Positions 24,753 to 34,293 of a DNA stretch of 64,000 bases are shown in pieces; the stretch's first letter is position 1; each line of letters starts with the position of its first letter. The notes below the pieces were generated by a model. It was not told the origin of the DNA. It did no database searches and saw only the letters and a program-made list of their open reading frames with translations. Both the position numbers and the translations under genes were made by a program. The DNA comes from Phototrophicus methaneseepsis (lineage in GTDB: Bacteria; Chloroflexota; Anaerolineae; Aggregatilineales; Phototrophicaceae): assembly GCF_015500095.1 (NCBI RefSeq), contig NZ_CP062983.1:2294001-2358000 (forward strand). The letters are read 5' to 3'.

Positions 24753-25616
24753 ATGTTTATTACAATTCGGGATTTATTACGATTTAGCGTATCTTTTCGT
24801 ATAGGGTCTATCCTTTTAAGCCTGACTGTCCTGCTGGTTGTGTTGTCATTTTTATCTCCTTATGAGCCTGATGATAGACGGGCTGTGGAGCGCAACGAAC
24901 CACCGTCCGTTGAATACTTGTTTGGTACAACGTCACAGGGCCAGGATGTATTCTGGATGTTGACGTTTGGTGTGCGTAACTCGCTGATTATTGCCGGTAT
25001 TGCTGTGGTGATCGGTCGTGGTATCGGCGTTGTGCTTGGCATGATCTCAGGCTATATAGGCGGAACAGTTGATCGTGTTTTATCAGCAATAGTTGATAGC
25101 TTTATCGTTATTCCACGCTTGCCCCTCCTGATCCTCGTGGCCTCCATATTGCGCGGTCAGATCACTATCTTTGCACTGGCACTCCTCATTGGTTTCCTTG
25201 ACTGGGCATTTCCATCAAAGCGGTATCGTTCCCAGATTTTAACTTTGCGCGAACGCGATTTTACGCAAACGGCTGTTTTTTCCGGGATGAATACATGGAA
25301 AATTGTCATTCAGGAACATCTGCCTTTTATCATTCCATTTTTACTTGCAGATGTTGTCAGTGGTTTTCTCTTTGCGATTGGCGTTGAAGTAACGTTGTCT
25401 ATCTTAGGTCTGGGTGATCTAGACACACAAACGATAGGCTCAATGATCTACTGGGGAAATTACTATCAGGCCCTGCTGACTCATAAGATATGGGTACTTG
25501 CTGCACCAATCATTGCTTCTGTGGTGGTTGTGGTGGGCTTTTATCTGGTCTCAATTGGTCTGGGTGAATACCTGGATCCCCGTAAACGTCTGGTTCGTTT
25601 GCAGGTCAAGGAATAG
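24753..25616 (+). CDS. ABC transporter permease, DppC-like
   Basis: 287 residues. N-terminal helix, then a DppC-type extracytoplasmic stretch with VEYLFGTTSQGQDVFWML, then five further helices. The EAA loop is TLRERDFTQTAVFSGMNTWKIVIQEHLP, which contacts the ATPases. ATG at 24753 follows AGAGGATC. Stop and the next start are three bases apart, so the importer genes are tightly coupled. Confidence 0.94.
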   Translation: MFITIRDLLRFSVSFRIGSILLSLTVLLVVLSFLSPYEPDDRRAVERNEPPSVEYLFGTTSQGQDVFWMLTFGVRNSLIIAGIAVVIGRGIGVVLGMISGYIGGTVDRVLSAIVDSFIVIPRLPLLILVASILRGQITIFALALLIGFLDWAFPSKRYRSQILTLRERDFTQTAVFSGMNTWKIVIQEHLPFIIPFLLADVVSGFLFAIGVEVTLSILGLGDLDTQTIGSMIYWGNYYQALLTHKIWVLAAPIIASVVVVVGFYLVSIGLGEYLDPRKRLVRLQVKE

Positions 25617-25619
25617 CTT

Positions 25620-26624
25620 ATGTCTACGATAATCGAGGCGGATAATCTCAAAGCCTACTACATCACAAAAGCATATGGTGTTGAGCGCACCGTGAAAGCT
25701 GTTGATAACATTTCTTTGAAAATTAATGAAGGTGAAGTTTACGGCATTGCAGGTGAATCCGGGTGCGGTAAATCTACATTGCTCAAAGTGTTACTTGGCG
25801 AGTTTGAGCCACCTCTGACTGTTGTTGATGGTTCAGTCACTTATCACCTTGATAATCAAGAAATTGATTCTGCTTCCATGAGTAAGGCGCAGCGCAGAAA
25901 CTTACGATGGAAGAAAATCTCTTACATTCCACAGGGATCAATGCACGTTTTGAATCCTGTGAGGCGAATCCGGGCGACGTTTCACGATTTCATCTCAGCC
26001 CATCTCAATGTGACAAAAGCAGAATCTCTCAAGATGACACAAGCTTATCTCAGTGAATTGGGTTTGCCGGAAAAGGTACTCAACTCGTTCCCGCATCAAC
26101 TTTCGGGCGGGATGCGCCAGCGTGTTACAATTGCCCTGGCGACGATTCTCTGGCCCAACCTGATTTTTGCGGATGAACCTACAACAGCTCTTGATGTGGT
26201 TGTTCAGCGTGGTGTGATTCAACTTCTCAGAGAAATTCAGCAGAAGAAGGGGAGTACCCTCATCTTAATTACACACGATATGGGGGTTCATGCCAATCTT
26301 GCAGACCGTATTGCTATTTTATACGCGGGTAAGATTGTAGAGGAAGGCACTACACGTACGATATTAAAGAATCCTCGCCATCCCTACACACAATTCCTGA
26401 TCAGATCACTTCCGAACTTAGATGAACGTGTCGAACGGGTGAGTATTCCGGGGCGTCCCCCTGCGTTGGATAACCCGCCTTCTGGCTGTCGTTTTCATGA
26501 ACGTTGCCCTCTCGCGATGGATAAATGCCTCACTATTGAACCCGAAATGATACAAATTGATGAAACAGGTCATCGTACAGCCTGCCATGTCGTTACAGAG
26601 GAGCTAAGTCATGCAACAAACTAA
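25620..26624 (+). CDS. ABC transporter ATP-binding protein, DppD-like
   Basis: 334 residues. Walker A GESGCGKST (about 45-53), Q-loop near YIPQGSM, ABC signature LSGGMRQRV, Walker B LIFADEPTTALD and H-loop ITHDMG. The C-terminal oligopeptide-transporter extension is present (PPALDNPPSGCRFHERCP, with a Cys pattern of the kind that binds an Fe-S cluster in some family members). It energises import with the next gene product; the two genes overlap by 14 bases. Confidence 0.95.
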   Translation: MSTIIEADNLKAYYITKAYGVERTVKAVDNISLKINEGEVYGIAGESGCGKSTLLKVLLGEFEPPLTVVDGSVTYHLDNQEIDSASMSKAQRRNLRWKKISYIPQGSMHVLNPVRRIRATFHDFISAHLNVTKAESLKMTQAYLSELGLPEKVLNSFPHQLSGGMRQRVTIALATILWPNLIFADEPTTALDVVVQRGVIQLLREIQQKKGSTLILITHDMGVHANLADRIAILYAGKIVEEGTTRTILKNPRHPYTQFLIRSLPNLDERVERVSIPGRPPALDNPPSGCRFHERCPLAMDKCLTIEPEMIQIDETGHRTACHVVTEELSHATN

Positions 26625-27606
26625 TGCAGCGTTGTTAAGTGCTGAAGATTTGACGAAAACCTTCTATCTGCGACAAGGCTTGACGACGACTGAATTCCGG
26701 GCCGTGGATACAGCAAGTTTCACAATTGATGCTCAAAAACCGGAAATTTTTACGGTGGTGGGCGAAAGTGGGAGTGGCAAAACGACGTTAGCGCGGATGA
26801 TTCTCGGTATGGATGACCCATCGGCGGGCAGCCTGCGCTATAAAGGACGAGCCATTGCTGAACTAAGTTCAAAAGAAAAAAAAGAATGGTTTTATAAAGA
26901 AATACAACCTGTTTTCCAGGATCCATTTGCCGCATTTAGCCCGCTCAAACGCATTGATCACTATCTGTACGAAACAGCACTTAACTACAAAGTGACGGAT
27001 AAAAAAGGTGTGGATGAGTACCTTGATGGGGTTCTAAAAGAAGTTGGCTTATCGCTTGCAGAAATCAAAGGCCGCTATCCAAATGAGCTTTCCGGCGGAC
27101 AGGCACAACGGGTTGCAGTCGCCCGGTCACTCATTACCCGGCCATCGCTGATTGTTGCCGACGAACCTGTTTCGATGCTGGATGCTTCCCTGCGGATGTC
27201 GATTGTCAATATGTTCCGGCAGCTGAAAGAGTCCCAGGGCGTCACTGTGATTTATATTACACACGACCTGGCAACAGCTTACTATGCGGGTGACAGAATC
27301 GCCGTCATGTTACGCGGATGGGTTGTGGAGATGGGCCCCGTTGAAAAGGTTCTCGGTAATCCTCAACATCCTTATACCCAGAACCTAAAACATTCTATTC
27401 CAAAAGTGGACCCGGATGACGTATGGGAAGAAAAAGTGAATCTAGCCGTTATTGAAACGGATGAGTACACGCGGACAGGATGCAAATTCGCAGGTCGCTG
27501 TCCGATGGTGATGGCTATTTGCCATAAAAAAGTGCCCAGAAATTATCAGTATGAAGGTCGTATGGTCAAATGTTTTCTGTTTGACGAATCGGTGAGTTCA
27601 GGCTAA
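26611..27606 (+). CDS. ABC transporter ATP-binding protein, DppF-like
   Basis: 331 residues. Walker A GESGSGKTT, Q-loop PVFQDPFAAFSP, signature LSGGQAQRV, Walker B LIVADEPVSMLD and H-loop ITHDLAT. The C-terminal extension has the Cys set CKFAGRCP...C...C. ATG at 26611 has a strong GAGGAG site inside the end of the preceding gene. It completes a full five-component importer. Confidence 0.95.
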   Translation: MQQTNAALLSAEDLTKTFYLRQGLTTTEFRAVDTASFTIDAQKPEIFTVVGESGSGKTTLARMILGMDDPSAGSLRYKGRAIAELSSKEKKEWFYKEIQPVFQDPFAAFSPLKRIDHYLYETALNYKVTDKKGVDEYLDGVLKEVGLSLAEIKGRYPNELSGGQAQRVAVARSLITRPSLIVADEPVSMLDASLRMSIVNMFRQLKESQGVTVIYITHDLATAYYAGDRIAVMLRGWVVEMGPVEKVLGNPQHPYTQNLKHSIPKVDPDDVWEEKVNLAVIETDEYTRTGCKFAGRCPMVMAICHKKVPRNYQYEGRMVKCFLFDESVSSG

Positions 27607-27626
27607 GCGGGTTAACGATTGGTGCT

Positions 27627-28538
27627 ATGATGGGAATCTTCAGCCGATTTGATTATCTCTCTTTATCATGGAACTTATGGCGATTTTTGCTGTATCCACC
27701 GGAAAACCCTATTTTTAGACGGGTAGTGAATAAAGATTTTGGGTATAAATCAACAATTGCATATACCGCGGTTATGATGCTGATCGCTGCCATCGTAAGT
27801 GTCATGGTCTGTGTTTATCTGGCGCAATTTAGATTTCTATTTCCCATTATATTGTTGATCGTTCTGACTATATTCAGTTCCGCAATCACCGTCTTCTGGA
27901 TGATCGGTGTCATTTCTGAAATCAACTATGAATATGATCGAGATACTTATGACCTCATTTGTGTAGCACCCTCCGGTGTCATGGGTGCAAATTGGTCTAT
28001 TGCAGCAGGTATCGTTCATCGACGCGATATTTTTAGCTGGGTTGATTTTGGACGAAGGGCCTTCAGTAGTCTGCTATTTTTCATTCTATTGATTGTGTTT
28101 TTGATGCTGATTCTCGTCAGTTTGCAGAATGGTGGGAATCATCCTCTGGAATGGTTTCTGTTGCTGATAGAAATCGCGATCTTAGCGATCTTCACATACG
28201 CTGAGTATGTTCATTCCGTGATATTGGGACTGTTTGTTGCACTGTTTTGTTCTCAGTATGTTCACCAGGGCATGGATACGGGTATTGGTGCGATACTTCT
28301 CTTCATTGCCCTGCAAATGCTTGTGCTGATGATATTTCTTTTCGGGAATTTGATCATCCCATCCCATGTCGTGTTTAAGGGGCAGCAACTCAGCTTTTTT
28401 CTTCCCCAGGTGTTGCTGTTGTATGCCACGCATGAAGTTTTTATCTTCATTCTGTGGAGCTTGTTTTTATATAGAACCAATGCTGATAAAGATAGTTTCT
28501 TTGAGGTTCGACTTAATCGTTTCACCCAATCCAATTAG
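27627..28538 (+). CDS. Polytopic membrane protein of unknown function in the importer operon
   Basis: 303 residues with about seven hydrophobic helices (roughly 46-66, 70-95, 145-165, 172-190, 195-212, 220-242, 255-285) and a short cytoplasmic-looking N-terminus. A loop between helices 2 and 3 reads YDRDTYDLICVAPSGVMGANWSIA. No transporter or enzyme motif is recognised. The layout weakly recalls permease-like subunits of export ABC systems, but no partner ATPase follows. It starts 20 bases after the DppF-like gene and ends 51 bases before the first rhamnosidase, so it likely belongs to the same transcript. Confidence 0.7.
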   Translation: MMGIFSRFDYLSLSWNLWRFLLYPPENPIFRRVVNKDFGYKSTIAYTAVMMLIAAIVSVMVCVYLAQFRFLFPIILLIVLTIFSSAITVFWMIGVISEINYEYDRDTYDLICVAPSGVMGANWSIAAGIVHRRDIFSWVDFGRRAFSSLLFFILLIVFLMLILVSLQNGGNHPLEWFLLLIEIAILAIFTYAEYVHSVILGLFVALFCSQYVHQGMDTGIGAILLFIALQMLVLMIFLFGNLIIPSHVVFKGQQLSFFLPQVLLLYATHEVFIFILWSLFLYRTNADKDSFFEVRLNRFTQSN

Positions 28539-28589
28539 AAGTTTTATTTATCCAAATAGATGCGATGCATCACATCGCCTAAAAAGTGA

Positions 28590-31322
28590 ATGATCATGAC
28601 TAAAATAACTAATCTCACCTGCGAATATCGCACAAACCCGATCGGTATCGACATCGTGAACCCCCGCCTTAGCTGGCAGATGCAGACAGAGCGCCAAGGT
28701 GCACGTCAAACGGCATACCGCATCCTCGTGGCAAGTACCATAGAACAATTAACGGAAGACAAGGCAGATTACCTGGACAGCGATAAGATCGAATCCGATC
28801 AATCCGTTCAGGTTGCCTATGAGGGTCAAGCCCTCACATCACGCCAGCGAGTCTACTGGAAAGTCCAGGTATGGGATGAAACCGGCACGATGAACGAAAG
28901 TGACGTTGCATGGTTTGAGATGGGCTTACTGGAATCGGACGATTGGCAGTCACAGTGGATTGGCGCAAATCTATCCGGCGGTGTGCAGAGTATGATCCCT
29001 GTACCTTATTTCCGGAAGGATTTTGCATTAGAGGGAGACATTACATCTGCGAGATTATACATTACGGCCCTCGGTGTTTTTGAATGTTCGATCAATGGGC
29101 AGGCTGCGAGCAATGATGTATTTGCGCCGGGATGGACGGACTACAATAAGCGTGTTCAATACCTGACGTATGATGTGACTTCTCTCCTGAAATCGGGCGA
29201 TAATACAATCGGCGCTGTTCTTGGAGATGGCTGGGCGGCAGGATACGTCGCCTGGGCTGGTCGTCAGAATTACGTCGATCGTCCCCAACTCATGGCTCAG
29301 CTCGAAGTCACTTTTGGTGATGGTACAAGGAAGACAATCGCCTCTGATGGTTCATGGATGTATCAGTATGGGCCGATTACCCATAGTGATTTCCAGATGG
29401 GAGAGGCATATGATGCTCGCAAAGAACGACAAACTACAGATACATCAGATTGGATGCCTGTTCAAATATTCAGTCATACGAATATAGACCTTACTGCGCA
29501 AATCGGTCCTACTGTCCAGCAGATACAAGAACTCAGCTCGGTCATAGACCCGATTGATCGTGGCGGGATGTCGCGCTCGCGCTGGGTTTTTGATCTGGGA
29601 CAAAACATGGTTGGGCGGGTGCGCTTCAAAGGAATTGCCCCGGCAGGGACAACTGTCACATTCCGCTTTGCGGAAATCCTTGATGCAGACGATACACTGT
29701 ACACCACAAACCTGCGCAGCGCACGTGCCACGGATTATTACACCTTCAAAGGTGAGGGCGAGGAAACCTGGGAATCTAAATTCACGTTTCATGGCTTCCG
29801 GTATGTTGAAATTGAAGGGTATCACGGCGATGTCAGCAAAGATACGATTACGGGCATTGTCTTACACTCTGCAATGAAACAAACTGGCACTTTTGAGTGT
29901 TCCGACCCGCTCCTGAATCAACTACAGAGCAACATTTTATGGGGGCAAAAAGGTAACTTCCTCGAATTGCCTACAGATTGCCCTCAGCGCGATGAACGGC
30001 TTGGTTGGACGGGCGATATTCAAGTCTTCGCAGAAACAGCCACATTCAATATGGATATTGCTGGCTTCATGACACGCTGGGCGCTCAACGTTCGCGATGC
30101 TCAGAATCCAGATGGCTCTGTCCCGGCTGTCGTACCCTATGCAGGCAACGTACCTACAGATGGTGGACCTGCTTGGGCGGATGCAACCATCATATGTCCC
30201 TGGACTGTGTATAAGAGCTACGGCGATAAGCGTATTCTTGAAGAGAATTACGAGTCGATGAATCGCTTTATGGACTTCATCGTTGAAAACAGCCCCGGCT
30301 ATATACGCTGTGCGCCGGATTACGAAGGCTGGCATGGTTTCGGTGATTGGCTGTCGGTGAATGCCAATACGCCTCGTGACTTCATCGGAACAGCGTTCCT
30401 CGCTTATGATGCCAGTTTGATGGTGAAAATCGCAAGTGTTCTCGATAAACCGGATGACGTAGCACACTATCAGCAATTGTTTGAGGACACAAAAGCAGCA
30501 TTTGCAAATCATTATCTTGTCGGGAGTGAAGTCTCTCCGGTTGCTGTCCAGGCATCAGAATTACGCCGTGAACTGGATGCCGCAGATAAGCTCACACAGG
30601 GCAACCTGGCAAAAGTGGATTATGGTGATATTTCCTCCACAGTATTCAATACAGACCTGTTTACGCCTACCCAGACGGCTTATGTGCTTGCGCTATATTT
30701 TGATCTTCTTCCCGACGATTTACGTTCTGCTGCCATAGACGAACTTGTCGCAGATATAGAAGGGCGTGGAACGCATCTTTCCACAGGTTTTGTCGGATCA
30801 CCTTATTTGAACTATGTCCTGAGCCAGAATGGCCGCCTGGATACCGCATACGACTTATTGAATCAAAAAACCTGGCCGTCATGGCTTTATGCTGTAACCC
30901 AGGGAGCAACAACTATCTGGGAACGCTGGGATGGATGGACAGAAGATAAGGGCTTCCAGACCCCGGAGATGAATTCATTCAATCACTATGCCTATGGTGC
31001 AATTGGCGCATGGATGTACAGCACGATTGCAGGTATCAACATCGACCCACTGCAACCTGGCTATAAACACTTTAGCCTTAGCCCACAGCCCGGCGGTGGC
31101 CTGGCCTATGCCCATGCGACGCTCGAAACGGCTTATGGCGAAATTGTATCGGATTGGAAATACGACGGAAACACATTTACATATAATGTCGTCGTTCCAC
31201 CGAATACCACAGCAACTGTCACTTTGCCTGTTACGGGCAAGGGACAACTCAACGGCAAGGCTGTGCAGGGTCAATCACATCTGCTAGATGCTGGTCAGTA
31301 CGAATTTGTCGTCGAAATCTAA
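28590..31322 (+). CDS. Alpha-L-rhamnosidase, GH78
   Basis: 910 residues, full length for GH78. N-terminal fibronectin-like domain (NLTCEYRTNPIGIDIVNPRLSW), two beta-sandwich domains (LYITALGVFECSINGQ, FRFAEILDADDTLYTTNLR), the (alpha/alpha)6 catalytic barrel with the acidic motif LPTDCPQRDERLGWTGD (about residue 458), and a C-terminal beta domain (HFSLSPQPGGGLAYAHATLETAYG). It removes terminal alpha-L-rhamnose. There is no signal peptide, so it acts in the cytoplasm on imported substrate. ATG at 28596 is an equally possible start. Confidence 0.96.
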   Translation: MIMTKITNLTCEYRTNPIGIDIVNPRLSWQMQTERQGARQTAYRILVASTIEQLTEDKADYLDSDKIESDQSVQVAYEGQALTSRQRVYWKVQVWDETGTMNESDVAWFEMGLLESDDWQSQWIGANLSGGVQSMIPVPYFRKDFALEGDITSARLYITALGVFECSINGQAASNDVFAPGWTDYNKRVQYLTYDVTSLLKSGDNTIGAVLGDGWAAGYVAWAGRQNYVDRPQLMAQLEVTFGDGTRKTIASDGSWMYQYGPITHSDFQMGEAYDARKERQTTDTSDWMPVQIFSHTNIDLTAQIGPTVQQIQELSSVIDPIDRGGMSRSRWVFDLGQNMVGRVRFKGIAPAGTTVTFRFAEILDADDTLYTTNLRSARATDYYTFKGEGEETWESKFTFHGFRYVEIEGYHGDVSKDTITGIVLHSAMKQTGTFECSDPLLNQLQSNILWGQKGNFLELPTDCPQRDERLGWTGDIQVFAETATFNMDIAGFMTRWALNVRDAQNPDGSVPAVVPYAGNVPTDGGPAWADATIICPWTVYKSYGDKRILEENYESMNRFMDFIVENSPGYIRCAPDYEGWHGFGDWLSVNANTPRDFIGTAFLAYDASLMVKIASVLDKPDDVAHYQQLFEDTKAAFANHYLVGSEVSPVAVQASELRRELDAADKLTQGNLAKVDYGDISSTVFNTDLFTPTQTAYVLALYFDLLPDDLRSAAIDELVADIEGRGTHLSTGFVGSPYLNYVLSQNGRLDTAYDLLNQKTWPSWLYAVTQGATTIWERWDGWTEDKGFQTPEMNSFNHYAYGAIGAWMYSTIAGINIDPLQPGYKHFSLSPQPGGGLAYAHATLETAYGEIVSDWKYDGNTFTYNVVVPPNTTATVTLPVTGKGQLNGKAVQGQSHLLDAGQYEFVVEI

Positions 31323-31363
31323 ATTAGACTCACTTCATCAGCGAGACATGAAAGAGATTATAA

Positions 31364-33670
31364 ATGGATATTCAGTCAATTATTGAGCAAATGACACTTG
31401 CAGAAAAAGCGGCACTCTGCACCGGAGCCAGTGCGTGGACAACGACACCCATTGAACGCCTGGGCGTTCCAGAAATGATCGTTGCCGATGGCCCGCACGG
31501 CTTGCGGCGTGTGCCAGATGTCCATGTGTGGGGAGGCGATAGTTTGCCTGCCACTTGTTTTCCTACTGCGTCCTGCCTGGCCTCGACATGGGATGTGGAT
31601 TTGCTTCACAAAATGGGTGAGACACTGGCTGAGGAATGTATCGCGTTGAATGTGGATGTTCTGCTGGGACCGGGTGCGAATATGAAACGATCTCCGCTCG
31701 GTGGACGTAACTTCGAATATTTTTCTGAAGACCCTTATCTGGCAGGAGAATTAGCGGCAAGCCTTATCAATGGTATTCAAAGCAAAGGGGTTGGCACATC
31801 GCTGAAGCATTATACGGCCAACAATCAGGAATATCAGCGTTTCAGAATTAGTGCAGAAGTGGACGAGCGAACCCTGCGGGAAATCTACCTGCCTGCCTTT
31901 GAAAAAGCCGTTAAGCAGGCCCAACCCTGGACTGTGATGTGTGCCTATAACAAAGTCAACGGCACATTTGCCTCTGAACATGATGAGCTGTTGAATAAGA
32001 TCCTCAAAGATGAATGGGGCTTTGAAGGGCTTGTTGTTTCAGATTGGGGTGCGGTGCGGGACCGTGTTGCATCCCTCAAAGGGGGGCTGGATTGGCAAAT
32101 GCCCGGTCCACAGGATCGTGATGTCCAAAAAGTTATTGAGGCTGTTCAGTCAGGGGCGTTGGACGAAGCTGTTCTCAATGAATCCGTTCGCCGTATTTTG
32201 CGGATTGTTGCAAAAGCCAGCGAGACGCCCAAAGGTGGCGAATTTGATGTAGATGCGCATCATGAACTCGCACGGCGTATTGCCAGTGAAGGGATGGTTC
32301 TGCTCAAGAACAATGGCATCTTACCCCTGAAAGCCCCGCAGCACATTGCAGTAATCGGTCGCTCTGCAATGAAGGCTCATTTCCAGGGTAAAGGCAGCTC
32401 GTACATCAATCCTACAAAAGTTGAAGTGCCATTCGGGGCACTGCAAAATCTGGCTGATAGTGCTGAATTAAGCTATGCCGAAGGCTATCCGGTTGATAAT
32501 TCATTCCGCCAGGACATGATTGATGAAGCAGCCAAGTTGGCACAATCGGCTGATGTCGCCATTCTATATATCGCTTTACCCTCATTCAAAGAATCTGAAG
32601 GCTATGATCGCAAAGACCTCGGCCTGACAGAACAACAGATTGCATTGATAAAAGCTGTTGCTCAAGTTCAATCGAATACTGTTGTCGTCCTTAACAACGG
32701 CGCGCCTGTTGCCATGAGCGACTGGATTGATAACGTAGCCGCGGTGCTTGAAGGCTGGATGATGGGGCAGGCAGGTGGTGCGGCAATTGCCGATATTCTG
32801 TTTGGTAAAATCAATCCCTCTGCCAAACTAGCAGAGACTTTCCCGCGTACATTGGCAGACACACCAGCACAGGGCAACTGGCCGGGTGATGCGGGTGTTG
32901 TGCGTTACGGCGAAGGGTTGTTAATCGGTTATCGTTATTACGATGCGAAAGAAATGCCAGTACAGTTTCCATTTGGCTATGGCTTGAGCTATACAACCTT
33001 TGAATATAGCAATCCGGCTGTGTCGGCAGAGGCATTTAAAGATGTGGACGGCGTCACTGTAACGGTGGACGTCACCAATACCGGTGATGTCGCCGGCAAG
33101 GAAATTGTACAGATTTATGTGCATGACCATCAATCCATTCTGTTCCGTCCTGAAAAAGAACTGAAGGGATTCGCCAAAGTTGATCTCCAGCCCGGAGAGA
33201 CAAAAACAATTTCTATTCCGCTCGATTTCCGTGCATTTGCTTTATACCACCTGGACTATAAACAGTGGATTACCGAAGATGGCGATTTTGATATTCTCAT
33301 TGCAGCATCGGCAGCCGATATTCGCCATCGCATAACCGTGAGCCTTGAATCGACTGTAAGCCTGCCCTGTATTCTCGATAAAGAATCCACTGTGCGGGAA
33401 TGGATGGCTGATCCACGTGGCAAAGTTGTTTTTCAACCTTATTATGAAAAACTCCAAGACCAAGCGCGTAAGCGTTACAGACGTTCTGATGGTGAAGAAG
33501 GGCGCTATGCCAGCGGTGGAGAATCGGGTATAGATGCCATGGAAATGTACAACGAAATGCCAGTTGTGAGCGTGTTATTGTTCCAGCGCGATCAATGGTC
33601 GGAGCATCCTGAAGACATCCTTGCCGATTTATTGGAACAGGTACATCGCCAGGAAGTCCCAGAAATTTAA
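31364..33670 (+). CDS. Beta-glucosidase, GH3
   Basis: 768 residues. GH3 N-terminal TIM-barrel with VADGPHGLR near residue 45, GRNFEYFSEDPYLAGELAA, KHY and the nucleophile Asp in VVSDWGAVRD (about D225). Then the alpha/beta sandwich domain (GMVLLKNNGILPL, KGSSYINPTKVEVPFGAL), and a fibronectin type III-like C-terminal domain (VTVDVTNTGDVAGKEIVQIYV). An extra tail of about 90 residues follows the FnIII domain. Without a signal peptide it is cytoplasmic. With the rhamnosidases it could strip rhamnose-glucose glycosides stepwise. Confidence 0.96.
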   Translation: MDIQSIIEQMTLAEKAALCTGASAWTTTPIERLGVPEMIVADGPHGLRRVPDVHVWGGDSLPATCFPTASCLASTWDVDLLHKMGETLAEECIALNVDVLLGPGANMKRSPLGGRNFEYFSEDPYLAGELAASLINGIQSKGVGTSLKHYTANNQEYQRFRISAEVDERTLREIYLPAFEKAVKQAQPWTVMCAYNKVNGTFASEHDELLNKILKDEWGFEGLVVSDWGAVRDRVASLKGGLDWQMPGPQDRDVQKVIEAVQSGALDEAVLNESVRRILRIVAKASETPKGGEFDVDAHHELARRIASEGMVLLKNNGILPLKAPQHIAVIGRSAMKAHFQGKGSSYINPTKVEVPFGALQNLADSAELSYAEGYPVDNSFRQDMIDEAAKLAQSADVAILYIALPSFKESEGYDRKDLGLTEQQIALIKAVAQVQSNTVVVLNNGAPVAMSDWIDNVAAVLEGWMMGQAGGAAIADILFGKINPSAKLAETFPRTLADTPAQGNWPGDAGVVRYGEGLLIGYRYYDAKEMPVQFPFGYGLSYTTFEYSNPAVSAEAFKDVDGVTVTVDVTNTGDVAGKEIVQIYVHDHQSILFRPEKELKGFAKVDLQPGETKTISIPLDFRAFALYHLDYKQWITEDGDFDILIAASAADIRHRITVSLESTVSLPCILDKESTVREWMADPRGKVVFQPYYEKLQDQARKRYRRSDGEEGRYASGGESGIDAMEMYNEMPVVSVLLFQRDQWSEHPEDILADLLEQVHRQEVPEI

Positions 33671-33699
33671 TGTTCTGGCGGGCAGGGAGAACGTCATAA

Positions 33700-34250
33700 A
33701 TGCAAAGCAAAAACAATCTACTCCCTGACGCCTCAGAAGTATACAAAATCTGGCCTGGATCGGGCGTTCCATCGGGTTCGGAAGAATGGAACTGGCACGA
33801 GCAATCAATGGCAGCGCCCATCTTCCGAACGGATGTTGATCCTCCGACAAGATTCCTTGTAATAGAGAAGGCGCGGTTGTGGGGAGAGGAAGATGGGCGA
33901 CAGGCGATCCGTTATGTGCGCCAACATGCCGGAGAATAAGGCATTCATCCAGGTAAGATTGGAATCATTGGCTTTTCTGCCGGGGGGCGTGGCTATCAAT
34001 GCCGCGCGGAGTTTGATGAGATAAGCCGCCCAGATTTCGTTGCGGGCATCTATCCTGCTTACCGAAAAGTAACGCCGATACCGGAGGACGTTCCTCCTCT
34101 ATTTCTGATGATCGCTGGTAACTGTTACAAGGTGGAGTTTTTTATACCCGTAACCATTTGCCCGAATATATCGAACTCCTGAAGGCAACCGGACGTGACC
34201 GTCGTGTATGGCACGTTTGTACGCGAATGCATCGTAAAAAGTTCACATGA
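33700..34250 (+). pseudogene. Decayed alpha/beta-hydrolase esterase gene
   Basis: The first frame (33700-33939) encodes an esterase-like start (YKIWPGSGVPSG), then jumps straight to a region that normally lies over 60 residues further on (DGRQAIRYVRQHAGE), so the oxyanion-hole part is missing. A TAA at 33937-33939 follows, yet the same frame continues with family sequence: IHPGKIGIIGFSAGG (nucleophile Ser elbow), RPDFVAGIYPAY and VPPLFLMIAG. After about 34120 the match shifts frame (YTRNHLPEYIELLKATGRD). An internal deletion, a stop and a frameshift make it non-functional. The family looks like acetyl/xylan-esterase-type hydrolases common in glycan loci. Confidence 0.75.
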
Positions 34251-34293
34251 TGAACACAGCGGCTTGAGCAGCAACGAGGGTTCGAATCAATAC

